Part shown: in pieces, positions 17,454-27,100 of the stretch | Numbering within the stretch: position 1 is the stretch's first letter | Layout of the letters: every line of letters begins with the position of its first letter | Assembly: GCA_963779325.1 (NCBI GenBank) | Contig: CAVZXS010000011.1 | Location: 124,001-188,000 of the forward strand | Source: CAVZXS01 sp963779325 | Lineage (GTDB): Bacteria; Bacteroidota; Bacteroidia; Chitinophagales; Chitinophagaceae | DNA length: 64,000 nt | Direction: 5' to 3' | The notes under the pieces: generated by a model | What the model saw: only the letters and a program-made list of their open reading frames with translations | The model's database searches: none | Told to the model about the DNA's origin: nothing | Program-made: the position numbers and the translations under genes

Positions 17454-17533
17454 TTTTATTAAGTTTGAAATTGTTTTAAAATTTGAACGAGCTACGAGCT
17501 TTTAGCCTTGAGCTTTGAGCATTTAGCATACAT

Positions 17534-17815
17534 CTATACTATCGCCAATACATCGCTTTCTCTCATAATCAGCAACTCCTCACCTTCTATCTGGATTTCG
17601 GTACCGGCGTATTTACCGTATAAAACCGTATCGCCAACTTTTACTGTTACCGGCTCATCTTTTTTACCGGGTCCGGCAGCCACAATAATTCCGCGCTGGG
17701 GCTTTTCCTTAGCTGTATCAGGAATAATAATACCACCGGCTGTTTTTTCCTCGGCGGCAGCGGGGCGAACAATTACCCTGTCGTGTAGGGGGGTAACGCT
17801 TAATTTTTTTGCCAT
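17534..17815 (-). CDS. groES: Co-chaperonin GroES
   Basis: 93 residues, the usual length of the GroEL lid. KLSVTPLHDRVIVRPAAAEE at the start, the mobile-loop segment EEKTAGGIIIPDTAKEKPQRG (about 23-43) that contacts GroEL, and KVGDTVLYGKYAGTEIQIEGEELLIMRESDVLAIV at the end are all canonical. First gene of the groES-groEL operon. Preceded by a perfect TACATTTG -7 element and a 14-bp direct repeat. Confidence 0.97.
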   Translation of the reverse strand: MAKKLSVTPLHDRVIVRPAAAEEKTAGGIIIPDTAKEKPQRGIIVAAGPGKKDEPVTVKVGDTVLYGKYAGTEIQIEGEELLIMRESDVLAIV

Positions 17816-17870
17816 AACTATTATAAATTTTTTGGTTTTGAAAAAGAAAGAAAGAAATTCTCTCGGTTGG

Positions 17871-17878
17871 CAAATGTA
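17871..17878 (-). promoter_or_regulatory. -7 element of the groES promoter
   Basis: Minus strand TACATTTG, a perfect match to the Bacteroidota TAnnTTTG element, 56 bp upstream of the groES start. No TTTG -33 box is evident, so activation may need another factor. Confidence 0.6.
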
Positions 17879-17921
17879 GGCGATTATTGTGCCGGTTGAA
17901 TATTAACTGTAAAATTTTCCG

Positions 17922-17965
17922 TTTTGGCTGAAAAACCCGGAAATATGTATTTTTTGGCTGAAAAA
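17922..17965. promoter_or_regulatory. 14-bp direct repeat upstream of groES
   Basis: TTTTGGCTGAAAAA occurs at 17922-17935 and 17952-17965, exactly 30 bp apart (about three helical turns), 44-94 bp upstream of the groES -7 box. Spacing on one DNA face suggests a pair of protein-binding sites. The rest of the 386-bp gap to nusB shows no gene. Confidence 0.45.
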
Positions 17966-18201
17966 TTTTCAAACCCGCATGCCGGAATTTCATTTAATAT
18001 AAATACCCCCAACCTCCCCGAAGTACTTTTATAACGAACTATTACTAAAATGATCTGCAAATCAGTCCTAAAGAAATTGTTATAATACCGAGGGCCTGAA
18101 GGAATGTCAAATATGGCTATTTTGCATGGCGATTCGGTATAAAACGCAAAAGTAAAAATGCAAAGCCCTATCTTCGCAAACTCAAACAAGTTCTTGATTC
18201 C

Positions 18202-19128
18202 ATGATCAGCAGAAGAAATATCAGGGTGAAAGTGATGCAGAGTTTATACACTGTAGCTTCTTTAGAACAGCAAACCAAAGAAGGTGAACCCCAAAAGATT
18301 TTACAACAGCACTTTGACCAGACCCGCAGGCTGTTTCTTTATATCGTTTGTTTAATTACCGAAATAGCCCGTTACGCCGAAAAAGATTCTCATACCCGGG
18401 CATCTAAACACCTGCCAACTTATGCAGACCTGAATATAAATACCAAACTGGCGGGCAACGAAACTATTTGGAAAATACTTGAAGACGCATCTTTCAGGCA
18501 ATTTATAAAATCCGACAGAATAGAAAGTCTTATAGATACGGAAATGGTTAAGAAAATTTATATTACTTTAACCGAAACACCTGAGTATAAGACGTATATA
18601 AATAAAGCAGGCCGGGAAAAAAAAGATGAGCAGGAAATTATAGAATTCATTTTGGATAAACTGATTTTGCAAAACGAAACGGTGACCTCGCAAATAGAAG
18701 ATTTGTTCAGTAATTGGGATGATGATGGTGAAATGCTGATCCAATTGATTGTAGCTTATTTGCACAAACCCGGCTCAGTCAACTTTACAGAATTAATAGG
18801 CAAAGAAAAATTGCAATTTGCTAAAAGCTTGTTACAGACAGTAATAGAGAAGAATGAACACCTGGAAAAAATGATAGTACCCAAGCTTAAAAATTGGGAC
18901 CCCGAACGCATTGCTTTGCTGGATATGATACTGATGAAAATGGGTGTAGCGGAGTTTCTCTATTTTGAAACCATACCGCCCAAAGTGACTATTAACGAAT
19001 ATATAGACCTGGCCAAGGAATACAGTACCGCCCAAAGCGGCCAGTTTGTAAACGGCATATTAGATAATATAAATAAAGAAATGACTGAACAGGGAAATAT
19101 GAAAAAGGTGGATTACAAGAAGCGTTAA
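18202..19128 (+). CDS. nusB: Transcription antitermination factor NusB
   Basis: NusB binds boxA RNA with S10 and supports rRNA antitermination. 308 residues, about twice the E. coli length: the N-terminal half (ISRRNIRVKVMQSLYTV) begins like NusB, an inserted helical region follows, and the canonical NusB C-terminal part lies at about 225-300 (DPERIALLDMILMKMGVAEFLYFETIPPKVTINEYIDLAKEYS). This long form is usual in Bacteroidota. A TATCTTCG box at 18168-18175 is one mismatch from the -7 element. First gene of the cluster nusB-DUF1573-yajC-coaE. Confidence 0.9.
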   Translation: MISRRNIRVKVMQSLYTVASLEQQTKEGEPQKILQQHFDQTRRLFLYIVCLITEIARYAEKDSHTRASKHLPTYADLNINTKLAGNETIWKILEDASFRQFIKSDRIESLIDTEMVKKIYITLTETPEYKTYINKAGREKKDEQEIIEFILDKLILQNETVTSQIEDLFSNWDDDGEMLIQLIVAYLHKPGSVNFTELIGKEKLQFAKSLLQTVIEKNEHLEKMIVPKLKNWDPERIALLDMILMKMGVAEFLYFETIPPKVTINEYIDLAKEYSTAQSGQFVNGILDNINKEMTEQGNMKKVDYKKR

Positions 19129-19138
19129 TTTGCGCCTC

Positions 19139-19168
19139 TTTGGCTAATGGCTTTTTCCCTTACATTTG
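19139..19168 (+). promoter_or_regulatory. Promoter of the DUF1573 lipoprotein gene
   Basis: TTTG (19139-19142), 18 bp, then TACATTTG (19161-19168): a perfect Bacteroidota promoter 20 bp upstream of the ATG at 19188. It lies after the nusB stop codon, so the downstream genes can be expressed separately from nusB. Confidence 0.75.
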
Positions 19169-19187
19169 TGAACTTAAAAAAACAACA

Positions 19188-19640
19188 ATGAAAACATTTT
19201 TTTTAATTGCTCTCTGCGGGTTCATTTTAACAGCCTGCAAAAACACGGATAAAAGTGCGGTGACAAATACACTACCTCTTTCCGATTCGGCGAAGTATGC
19301 TTCACTGAATGATTCGGCTAATTATACAACAATTGAATGGTTGGATTCTACAAACAAACATTACCCCGCCATTAAAGAAGGCGATGTACTTGAACTGTCG
19401 TATAAATTTAAAAATGCAGGCACTAAGCCATTGATTATTGCAAGTGCTACGGGTGAATGCGGCTGTACCGGTGTAACAAAACCCGAAGCTCCTGTAATGC
19501 CGGGTGAAACAGGTGTAATTACCGGAAAATTTAACAGTGCAGGCAAACTTCATACTAATGTTAAAGGCATCAATGTTTCTACCAATACTAATCCTCCTAA
19601 CATTCGATTAGTATTTACCGTAGATGTAACTCCCAAGTAA
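19188..19640 (+). CDS. DUF1573 domain lipoprotein
   Basis: 150 residues. Lipoprotein signal MKTFFLIALCGFILTACK (Cys17), a short linker, then a DUF1573 immunoglobulin-like domain with FKNAGTKPLIIASATGECGCTG and the closing INVSTNTNPPNIRLVFTVDV. DUF1573 proteins are abundant periplasmic or surface proteins of Bacteroidota of unknown function. The ATG at 19188 is chosen because it opens the signal peptide and lies just behind the promoter; an upstream in-frame ATG at 19147 region precedes the -7 box and is not used. Confidence 0.85.
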   Translation: MKTFFLIALCGFILTACKNTDKSAVTNTLPLSDSAKYASLNDSANYTTIEWLDSTNKHYPAIKEGDVLELSYKFKNAGTKPLIIASATGECGCTGVTKPEAPVMPGETGVITGKFNSAGKLHTNVKGINVSTNTNPPNIRLVFTVDVTPK

Positions 19641-19661
19641 ACACATAATATATATAAACCA

Positions 19662-19997
19662 ATGAACACATTCTATTTATTACAAGCAGGAGGACAAGGA
19701 GCCGGTGGAAACACTATGCTGATTTTTTTACCTTTAATGATATTGGTCTTCTGGCTTTTCTTTATTCGCCCCCAGGCAAAAAAGCAAAAGCTGCAGAAAA
19801 AGTTTATTGAAGATTTACAAAAAGGCGATAAAGTGGTTACCATTGCCGGTATACACGGCAATATCAATAAAGTAAATGAAGACGGTACTATCAGCCTGGA
19901 AGTAAACCCCGGCAGCTATATTAAAATTGAAAGAAGCGCCATCAGTATGGAATGGACGGCACAGGTAAATAAGTTGCCCGGTACTGAGAAAAAATAA
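19662..19997 (+). CDS. yajC: Preprotein translocase subunit YajC
   Basis: 111 residues. One TM helix (MLIFLPLMILVFWLFFIRPQ) followed by KKQKLQKKFIEDLQKGDKVVTIAGIHGNI, the classical YajC signature, and a beta-rich cytoplasmic tail. YajC joins SecDF in the holotranslocon. A 21-bp gap separates it from the lipoprotein gene; a terminator follows. secDF is 4 kb away in this window. Confidence 0.95.
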   Translation: MNTFYLLQAGGQGAGGNTMLIFLPLMILVFWLFFIRPQAKKQKLQKKFIEDLQKGDKVVTIAGIHGNINKVNEDGTISLEVNPGSYIKIERSAISMEWTAQVNKLPGTEKK

Positions 19998-20027
19998 TTT
20001 TCGGCCTGACTCATGAGAATAAAAAGT

Positions 20028-20064
20028 AAAAGGAAATCGCAAAATCGGTTTCCTTTTCTTTTTT
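20028..20064 (+). terminator. Terminator after yajC
   Basis: AAAAGGAAA / TTTCCTTTT stem with a 12-base loop and T-rich tail, 30 bp behind the yajC stop. Confidence 0.7.
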
Positions 20065-20099
20065 ATAAATGAAAAACTGAATGGCGTTCATTGATTAAG

Positions 20100-20318
20100 C
20101 ATGTTCTTTGGGAGCATTTCAACTTGTCACACCATACGGGTTCATTAAATCTTCAATTGTCAGAATTTGCATCCCCTCCCGGGAGAGCTTTGTCCCGCTC
20201 ATGCGGGAGGTTTAGGAAGTTTCTCATAAGTTAAAATTGATAAGGCCCGCCCGAATGACATTCAGTCGGGCGGGGGTGGGTTTAGGTTTACGACAATTTG
20301 AAATGCACCATGTTCTTT
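20100..20318. mobile_element. MITE-like element 2, with 9-10 bp target duplication
   Basis: Element 20110-20309. Left end GGGAGCATTTCAACTTGTCA and right end (reverse complement GGTGCATTTCAAATTGTCG) match the family of 3840. ATGTTCTTT (20101-20109) is repeated exactly at 20310-20318, giving a target duplication of 9-10 bp. The interior carries GC-rich palindromes (CCTCCCGGGAG..., CCCGCCCGAATGACATTCAGTCGGGCGGG) and no gene. It separates yajC from coaE. Confidence 0.8.
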
Positions 20319-20348
20319 CCTAACTTACCTTGTAATTAAAAAACCTTA

Positions 20349-20969
20349 ATGCTGAAAATTGGTATAACAGGCGGTATAGGCAGCGGCAAAACTACGGTAG
20401 CCAAAGTGTTTGAAACACTCGGTATACCCGTGTACTATGCCGATGATGAAGCGAAAAGAATAATGAATGAAGACGAGGAACTAAAGAAAAAAATTATAAC
20501 AAATTTCGGTAAAGAGAGCTATGAGAATGATAAATTAAACAGAGCCTACCTTGCTTCAATTGTTTTTAACGACAGGTATAAATTAGATTTACTGAACTCC
20601 ATTGTACACCCCGCAACCATAAAAGATGCGGAGCAATGGATGCAAAATAAAAACACCGCTTACGCATTAAAAGAAGCCGCTTTATTATTTGAAAGCGGTG
20701 CGGCCGAAAACCTGGATTATGTAATAGGCGTAACGGCGCCGCAGCACCTGCGCATAAAAAGAGTAATGGAAAGAGATGGCATAACAAGAGATGAGGTACT
20801 GAAAAGAATAAACCGGCAAATAGAAGAAGACATTAAAATAAAACTCTGCGATTTTGTAATTGTGAATGACGAGCAGCAACTGGTAATACCGCATGTGATA
20901 CAACTGCATGAGCAATTGCTGTCTCTTTCTGCTAAAAAAAGCTTACCCGAAAGTAAGCTTCACAAATAA
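20349..20969 (+). CDS. coaE: Dephospho-CoA kinase
   Basis: Phosphorylates dephospho-CoA at the 3'-hydroxyl, the last step of CoA synthesis. 206 residues. Walker A GGIGSGKTT at 8-16; YYADDEAKRIM near 29-39 carries the Asp of the acceptor site; HPATIKDAEQWM and PLLFESGA-like ALLFESGA are the CoA-domain signatures. The C-terminus KKSLPESKLHK is encoded by the terminator hairpin. The gene is separated from yajC only by the mobile repeat. Confidence 0.95.
   Translation: MLKIGITGGIGSGKTTVAKVFETLGIPVYYADDEAKRIMNEDEELKKKIITNFGKESYENDKLNRAYLASIVFNDRYKLDLLNSIVHPATIKDAEQWMQNKNTAYALKEAALLFESGAAENLDYVIGVTAPQHLRIKRVMERDGITRDEVLKRINRQIEEDIKIKLCDFVIVNDEQQLVIPHVIQLHEQLLSLSAKKSLPESKLHK
20939..20960 (+). terminator. 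Hairpin overlapping the coaE 3' end
   Basis: AAGCTTAC / GTAAGCTT perfect stem inside the last codons of coaE, before the convergent aminotransferase stop at 20986. Weak T-run, so a terminator role is likely but not certain. Confidence 0.5.
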
Positions 20970-20985
20970 TTTTACGCATCTGCAG

Positions 20986-22177
20986 TTACTTCAACTTCGC
21001 CAATGCTTCTTTTATCCTGGCCCAGGCTCTTTCAATATTGGTCATACTGTTGGCAAATGAAAAACGAACACAATTCGGTTCGCCAAACGCTTCGCCCATT
21101 ACAGATGATACATGCGCCGTGTTTAATAAATACATGGCGAAATCGGCCGAATTGGTAATTTTATTTTCACCTTCCGATTTACCATAATAGTAAGACACAT
21201 CAGGGAAAACATAAAACGCACCGTCCGGTTCGTAACACTTAAAGCCCGGAATTTCTTTTACCAATTCCAATACTCTTTTTCTTCTCCGCGTAAATTCTTC
21301 CGTCATTTCATATGTAGGTCGCAGGTCAGTTGTCAAGTGCCGCAACAGACGCTTTTTGTGCAATAGAATTAGCGCCGCTTGTAAATTGTCCCTGTAATTT
21401 TTCCATTGCTTTTGCTATTTCAACGGATGAAGCAGTGTAACCCAATCGCCAGCCGGTCATAGCAAATCCTTTACTCAATCCGTTTATTAAAATTATACGA
21501 TCCTTCAATGAAGCAAATTGTGCAATACTTTCGTGCTTGCCGACAAAATTTATATACTCGTATATTTCATCGGAGATAATAAAAATATTCGGGTGCTTTT
21601 CAAAAACAGCAGCTAATGACTCTAACTCAGCTTTGCTGTACACAGCGCCGCTCGGATTACATGGCGACGAAAACATAAACAATTTTGTTTTAGGCGTAAT
21701 GGCTGCTTCCAATTGCGCCGCAGTAATTTTAAAATTGTTTTCAACCGAGCTTCTTATTTCAACTACTTTGCCTCTCGCAATTTTTACCAACTCGCTGTAT
21801 GTAACCCAATACGGCGTAGGAATAATCACTTCTTCACCTTCATCTACCAAAGCTAAGATGGCGTTGGCCAAACTTTGCTTGGCGCCGGTAGATGTTACAA
21901 TGTTCTCGGGTTTATAATCTAAGTTATTATCACGTTTTAGTTTTGTACAAACCGCTTCACGCAAATCTAAAAAACCGGGCACCGGTGTGTAGTGACTGAA
22001 ATTATCATCAATCGCTTTTTTAGCGGCTTCTTTAATATGTTTCGGTGTATCAAAATCCGGTTCTCCAAGGCTGAGATCAATTACATCAACGCCTTTTGCT
22101 CTCAGTTCGCGGCCCAGTTTAGCCATTTTCAAAGTTTCAGGTTCGCTGAATCGGTTGAGTAAAGAAGATAAATACAT
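20986..22177 (-). pseudogene. Class I aspartate aminotransferase, frame broken by one +1 insertion
   Basis: PLP enzyme exchanging amino groups between aspartate and 2-oxoglutarate. The first 280 codons from MYLSSLLNRF carry NPSGAVYS, ISDEIYE (Asp203) and Lys236 in NGLSKGFAMTGWRLGY; the frame then stops after VAALDN. The remaining 113 residues (TTDLRPTYEMTEEFTRRRKRV to LAKLK) continue in the +1 frame, ending at 20986. An extra base in CTTGACAAC near 21335 explains the break. Start 22177 is chosen over an upstream extension because it opens the conserved N-terminus just behind a -7 box. Most likely a sequencing error. Confidence 0.88.
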
Positions 22178-22205
22178 GATGGAGTAATAAATTTTTATTG
22201 AGCCG

Positions 22206-22213
22206 CAAATGTA
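22206..22213 (-). promoter_or_regulatory. -7 element of the aspartate aminotransferase promoter
   Basis: Minus-strand TACATTTG 29 bp upstream of the start codon at 22177, a perfect TAnnTTTG match. Confidence 0.6.
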
Positions 22214-22438
22214 GCTAAAACCTGTATGCAATTCACAATCTGCTTTGCACTGCCGGTTCAATAATTAATGAATGTGAAGAAAATAAAAAAGCGAATGTTT
22301 GTTATTGAGCCGGCGACATTGCTGCTATCCCGACATAGGCTTCGTCGCTGACTCCGAGTCGGATTTGTGTGCTGCGTCCGAGCACTCTTGATCTTTGGTA
22401 TACCATTGAACATATTCAAACCGTCATTCAAATAATGA

Positions 22439-22505
22439 TCATTTCAATAATACCGAAAGTTCCGGCTTATGCTTCCTCTCTCTCTTCAATTCTTAATCAT
22501 AAAAA
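22439..22505 (-). pseudogene. Decayed copy of the tail of the beta-lactamase-like gene
   Basis: On the minus strand this region translates YD-stop-ELKRERKHKPELSVLLK-stop, matching the C-terminus of the neighbouring intact gene (YDYELKRERKFKPELSGLLK) with one premature stop and few changes. Some 3' flank is also shared (ATTCAAA...CCGTCATT). It is a remnant of a duplicated beta-lactamase-like gene; upstream of it a REP-like repeat replaces the rest. Confidence 0.75.
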
Positions 22506-22544
22506 GCTGTGCGTTGGCCACAATCTAAATAACCAAAGCAATTT

Positions 22545-22611
22545 TGCCCCGGCGGGGCATCGTGTTTATAGAAGATGAACATTGTATGGGATTACGGCTC
22601 CGAAGGAGCCG
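22545..22611. repeat. Pair of REP-like palindromes
   Basis: TGCCCCGGCGGGGCA (22545-22559) and CGGCTCCGAAGGAGCCG (22595-22611) flank an AT-rich spacer. This palindrome pair is typical of dispersed Bacteroidota repeats. It borders the decayed beta-lactamase tail and may mark the deletion joint. The wider gap 22262-22662 holds only this and the remnant. Confidence 0.65.
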
Positions 22612-22662
22612 CGTGAAATTTATCATCAGGTTAGTCAATCCATTCAAAAAGAAAACGGTCCG

Positions 22663-23991
22663 TCATTTCAGCAACCCCGAAAGCTCCGGCTTAAATTTTC
22701 TTTCTCTTTTCAATTCATAATCATAAATAAGCCGGCCCAGGTTTTTCATAAAAGGAAAGCCAACGGTGTTATAATCATATTTATCATCATTAAAAATACC
22801 ATCCTTGTTGCAATGAATGGCGGCGCTCAGCATAAACTCAATGTTATTTTTGGTATCTGCTATATAAGCCACGTCAATTAAAAAACCATAGGCATCACCT
22901 ACTTTATTGTAAATACGTATATCAGGATTTAATTCGCCTTTTTCGGAACCGTAGACTAAAAATTTTACATACGCCGGCCAATAGTTCACCGAATCGTACG
23001 CCGGATAATCAGATTGTTGCGGAAGCATGCGCATGTATTTATGTAAAAAACTGTAATCCACTTCCGTTAAATTAAATCGTTGCCTCGCCGATACTGACTT
23101 GGGAAAATAAATACTCTTCAGCATGGTGTGCAGGTCTTCCAATACAAGCCGGTTCTTTTTCGAAAAATCGAACGGTTCGTTTATTAATCTTTCGCCGGTA
23201 TAAAAACTGCCGCCCGACATATAACCCTTTCCCAATTTTGTATTACGTTCAGCATATTTCATTATACTTTTTTGCAAAGGTTTTTCATATACTAATTTAT
23301 TATTGGCATCTAAAAAACGAATCGGGTTGGCAGTCCGGTTTTCATCTTCATTCAAAGCAATACTTAAACGGTGAAGAAGCTGCGTTTTCGTATAACCCAT
23401 TTTCTGCAAGGTTTCATTTACATATTCCTGTCCCAAAAATTCATACAGCCGGTTGAACGCATCATTATCGCTTACCAAAAAAATCTTTTTTATATACTGT
23501 GCAATGGTTGGTCTTCCGTCCTGTGATGCAGGATCATTAAAAACAGGTGTCAGTTTTTCTCCGGCCGTTTCGGTTATCATGGTAGTATTTAAATTCAGCC
23601 CGGGTATTTTTAATTCATTTAGTTTTTGCAGAGCCAGCACCGCTACCGGAAATTTTACTGTAGAAGCCGGGTAGAAATAATTATCCGCATTTACATTATA
23701 GTAGTAATCTGTCAGCTTGGCCAGTCCATTTCTTCCGCGATCAATTTTAGTATAAATAATTTGCAGGCGGTTTTGATCTTTGTCGGCCAATACCGAATCT
23801 AAAAGCCCCGGTTTACTTTTTAAAAGATTGGCCAAAAAAGCATCGGTTCGAGCGGCTGAAAGGGATGTTAACATGACTGAATCATTAACCTGGTTTTGGG
23901 GTAAATTGGTTTTGGCTGTTTTAGCACCGGGTTTGCAGGCGCACAGTAAGCTGAAAACCATGATAAGTTGCAGAAAAGGTAAATTCTTCAT
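22663..23991 (-). CDS. Class A beta-lactamase-like serine hydrolase lipoprotein
   Basis: 442 residues, longer than classical class A enzymes (about 290). A lipoprotein signal ends at LLCAC (Cys19). The catalytic STVK lies at 110-113 (FYPASTVKFPVAVLAL) and SDN at 174-176. The usual KTG is not visible; YNKVGDAYG may be the equivalent KxG, so beta-lactam hydrolysis is not assured and a role as a penicillin-interacting or carboxypeptidase-like enzyme is possible. Start 23991 sits about 10 bp behind a TACATTTG box, suggesting an almost leaderless message. A decayed copy of its tail lies downstream. Confidence 0.8.
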   Translation of the reverse strand: MKNLPFLQLIMVFSLLCACKPGAKTAKTNLPQNQVNDSVMLTSLSAARTDAFLANLLKSKPGLLDSVLADKDQNRLQIIYTKIDRGRNGLAKLTDYYYNVNADNYFYPASTVKFPVAVLALQKLNELKIPGLNLNTTMITETAGEKLTPVFNDPASQDGRPTIAQYIKKIFLVSDNDAFNRLYEFLGQEYVNETLQKMGYTKTQLLHRLSIALNEDENRTANPIRFLDANNKLVYEKPLQKSIMKYAERNTKLGKGYMSGGSFYTGERLINEPFDFSKKNRLVLEDLHTMLKSIYFPKSVSARQRFNLTEVDYSFLHKYMRMLPQQSDYPAYDSVNYWPAYVKFLVYGSEKGELNPDIRIYNKVGDAYGFLIDVAYIADTKNNIEFMLSAAIHCNKDGIFNDDKYDYNTVGFPFMKNLGRLIYDYELKRERKFKPELSGLLK

Positions 23992-24000
23992 AATTAAACT

Positions 24001-24008
24001 CAAATGTA
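24001..24008 (-). promoter_or_regulatory. -7 element of the beta-lactamase-like gene
   Basis: Minus-strand TACATTTG ending 10 bp before the ATG at 23991. This fixes the start at 23991, since the ATG at 24003 lies inside the element. Confidence 0.6.
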
Positions 24009-24067
24009 AGCCGAATTGGGTTTTGGACAGGCCAAAAAAGTCTCGAAAAGCGGCAATTATTTAGTAA

Positions 24068-24096
24068 TTGAAATTAGACCGAAAAAACTATCTTTG
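24068..24096 (+). promoter_or_regulatory. Promoter of secDF
   Basis: TTG (24068-24070), 18 bp, TATCTTTG (24089-24096), a perfect Bacteroidota -33/-7 pair, 93 bp upstream of the secDF ATG. Confidence 0.7.
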
Positions 24097-24189
24097 CCCC
24101 TCTTTAAAAATACCGTTAACACTTCATATCCGTGTGGCCCGGCGTTACAGAAAATATGAAGCAATAAAAATCAGAAAACTCAATTACGT

Positions 24190-27100
24190 ATGCAACTGAA
24201 AGGTTTGGTTCGCTTTTTTACCATTTTGCTGATATTGTACTCTTTGTACCAACTGTCATTTACTTGGGTTGTTCGCAGCCACGAGAAGAAATTAGAAGCG
24301 AAAGCTAAAAGTTTTGTAAAGAACAATTACACTGCTGCTCTGCAAAAATATCCTTCGGATAAATTGCAGCAGCAATTGTACGAGGATACACTGACAAAAA
24401 TTTATAATCAAAAACTGAAAGATTATAAAGACAGTACCTCCGATAAGACCTTACACTACGGTCCGCAAGGTGCTATCAGTTACCAAAAAGCAAAAGAGAA
24501 TGAATTAAATCTCGGCCTTGACCTCCAGGGCGGTATGAACGTAACCATGGAAGTGGAGCTGAGCGGTTTGGTAAAAGCGATGAGTAATAACTCAAAAGAT
24601 CCCAACTTCTTAAAAGCTATTGAGAGTGCCAATGCAAGAAAAGCAAACAGCGGCGCTGATTTTGTTTCCTTGTTTGGCGAAGAATATGAAAAGATAAACC
24701 CGGGCGGAAAATTAGCCGGATTATTTTCTACATCCAATCCAGACTTGATTAAATTAGATGACAATAATTCAAAAGTTTTGAGCGCTATAAAAGGCGAAGC
24801 AAGAAAAGCTTTTGACCGTACCTATCGTGTATTAACCAATCGTATTGACCAATTTGGTGTAGCGCAACCTGCTATTAACCCCGATCCTGCAAAAGGAATT
24901 ATTAACGTAGAGCTGCCCGGTATACAGGATAAAGAAAGGGTTCGTAAATATTTACAATCCTCCGCCAATCTGCAGTTTTGGGAGGTTTATACTTTGGGTG
25001 AGCAGGCATTACAAACCGGCTTACAAAAAGCAGACGAAACGTATAAAGTATTAGTAGCCGGTGGCGCTGTTGCAAAAACGACTACCGACACAACTAATTT
25101 TGCAATTAATGATACTGTAAAAAATAAAACAACCGGAGTAACAAAAACAGGGAATGACACCGGGATAAAAAAATTCTCTGATGTAACAGGAGGAGATAAT
25201 AAAACCGTTGATACTGCAAATAAATCTGTCACAAGATCTTTATTTGAATTGTTATCTCCCGCACAACCTTTTCAAACACAGAATGGCGGTACAAAATTTC
25301 CTTCTGCAATAGGTTATGTAGCATTAAAAGATACCGGTGTATTAAGCAGGTATTTGTTTTCTGATGCTTTCAAAATGTTATTCCCCGGCGATCTTATTTG
25401 GATGTACGGTGTAACTGAAACGGACGACAAAGGAGCTAAAAACAAATTTGTGCCTATCTATGCCATCAAAACAAATGGTAAAGATAAAGCGGACCTGGAA
25501 GGAGATGCTATCCGCAGTGCTTCGCATGGTTACGACCAGTTTGGCAAAGTAGAAATCAACATGCAAATGAACAGCTCGGGTGCCAGAAAATGGGCTGATC
25601 TTACCGGCAGAAATGTAGATAAACCTATCGCTATCGCATTGGATAATTTAGTTTACTCCGCGCCCAATGTAGAATCTCAAATTACAGGCGGCAGTTCAAG
25701 AATTTCCGGCAGCTATTCTATTGAGCAAGCTGAGGATCTTTCAAATATTTTAAAATCAGGTAAATTGCCTGCGCCGGCAAAGATTGTTGCCGAAGAGCAG
25801 GTAGGCCCTACGCTGGGTGCTAAAGCCATTCGCGGCGGCGCCATGTCATTCGCCATTTCATTTATCGTTATCTTTTTATTAATGCTGGTATATTATAATA
25901 CCAGCGGCTGGATAGCCAATATCGCTTTAATACTCAACTTACTTTTCACTGTAGGTGTATTAACAGGCTTGGGTGCTACATTAACCGCTCCCGGTATAGC
26001 CGGTTTGGTACTTACCATCGGTATGGCGGTAGATACCAACGTAATTATTTACGAACGTATAAAAGAAGAATTGACGAGAGGCAAAAGTTATGTAGCAGCT
26101 GTAAATGAAGGTTATCGTCGTTCATTGCCGCCGGTATTGGATGCACACGTTACTACTTTTTTAACAGCGGTTATTTTGTTCTCATTCGGTTTAGGTCCTG
26201 TAAAAGGTTTCGCTACTACGCAAATGATCGGTATCACACTTTCATTGTTCTGCGGTATTTTAGTTAGCCGTTGGGTTACCGATTGGTTTACCAATAAGAA
26301 AAAACATCTTGAATATTTTACCGGCGTTTCCCGCAGGGTGTTCAAACATGCAAGTTTTAAGTTTATTGAATACAGGAAGTATGCATACGGTATTTCAATA
26401 GTTGTATTAATCGCCGGTATCGCTGCTTTCTTCAACGGGTTTCACCAGGGTGTTGAGTTTAACGGCGGCCGCAGTTTCCAGGTAGAGTTTGGCGCGGGTA
26501 ATAATATGGATTCTAAAAAAATAGAGCAACTGAGAGAAGATTTGAAAGTTGTGTTTAATGAGAGCCCTATTATTAAAACCGTTTCTTCGCAGTCAAGATT
26601 GGATATTACTACTTCCTATCTTATAACTGACCCGAGACCACAGGAAGTGGTTGACTCATTGGCCGAAGCAAAATTATTTGAAGGCTTGAAAAAATATTTG
26701 CCGGAGAATCTTTCTTTCGCAAAGTTTGATACGGAATACAAAGTAGGTTCTAAAAAAATATTACCTACCATATCTGATGACTTAAAGAGAGGCGCCGTAA
26801 AAGCTACCATCTTCTCTATTTTAATCATCATGTTGTATATATTCATACGTTTCCGCGACTGGAGATACTCTGCAGGCACTATCGTGGCTTTACTGCACGA
26901 CGTATTTGTTACGTTAGCCGTTTTCTCATTCTTAAAAAATATCGTGCCGTTCCCGTTAGAAATTGACCAGCACTTTATTGCCGCGGTATTGACGGTAATC
27001 GGTTTCTCCATGAATGACACGGTAATTGTATTTGACAGGATACGTGAGTACAGTCGTGAAATGAAAGGGGTTTCAAAAGCAACTATCATCAATAAAGCCA

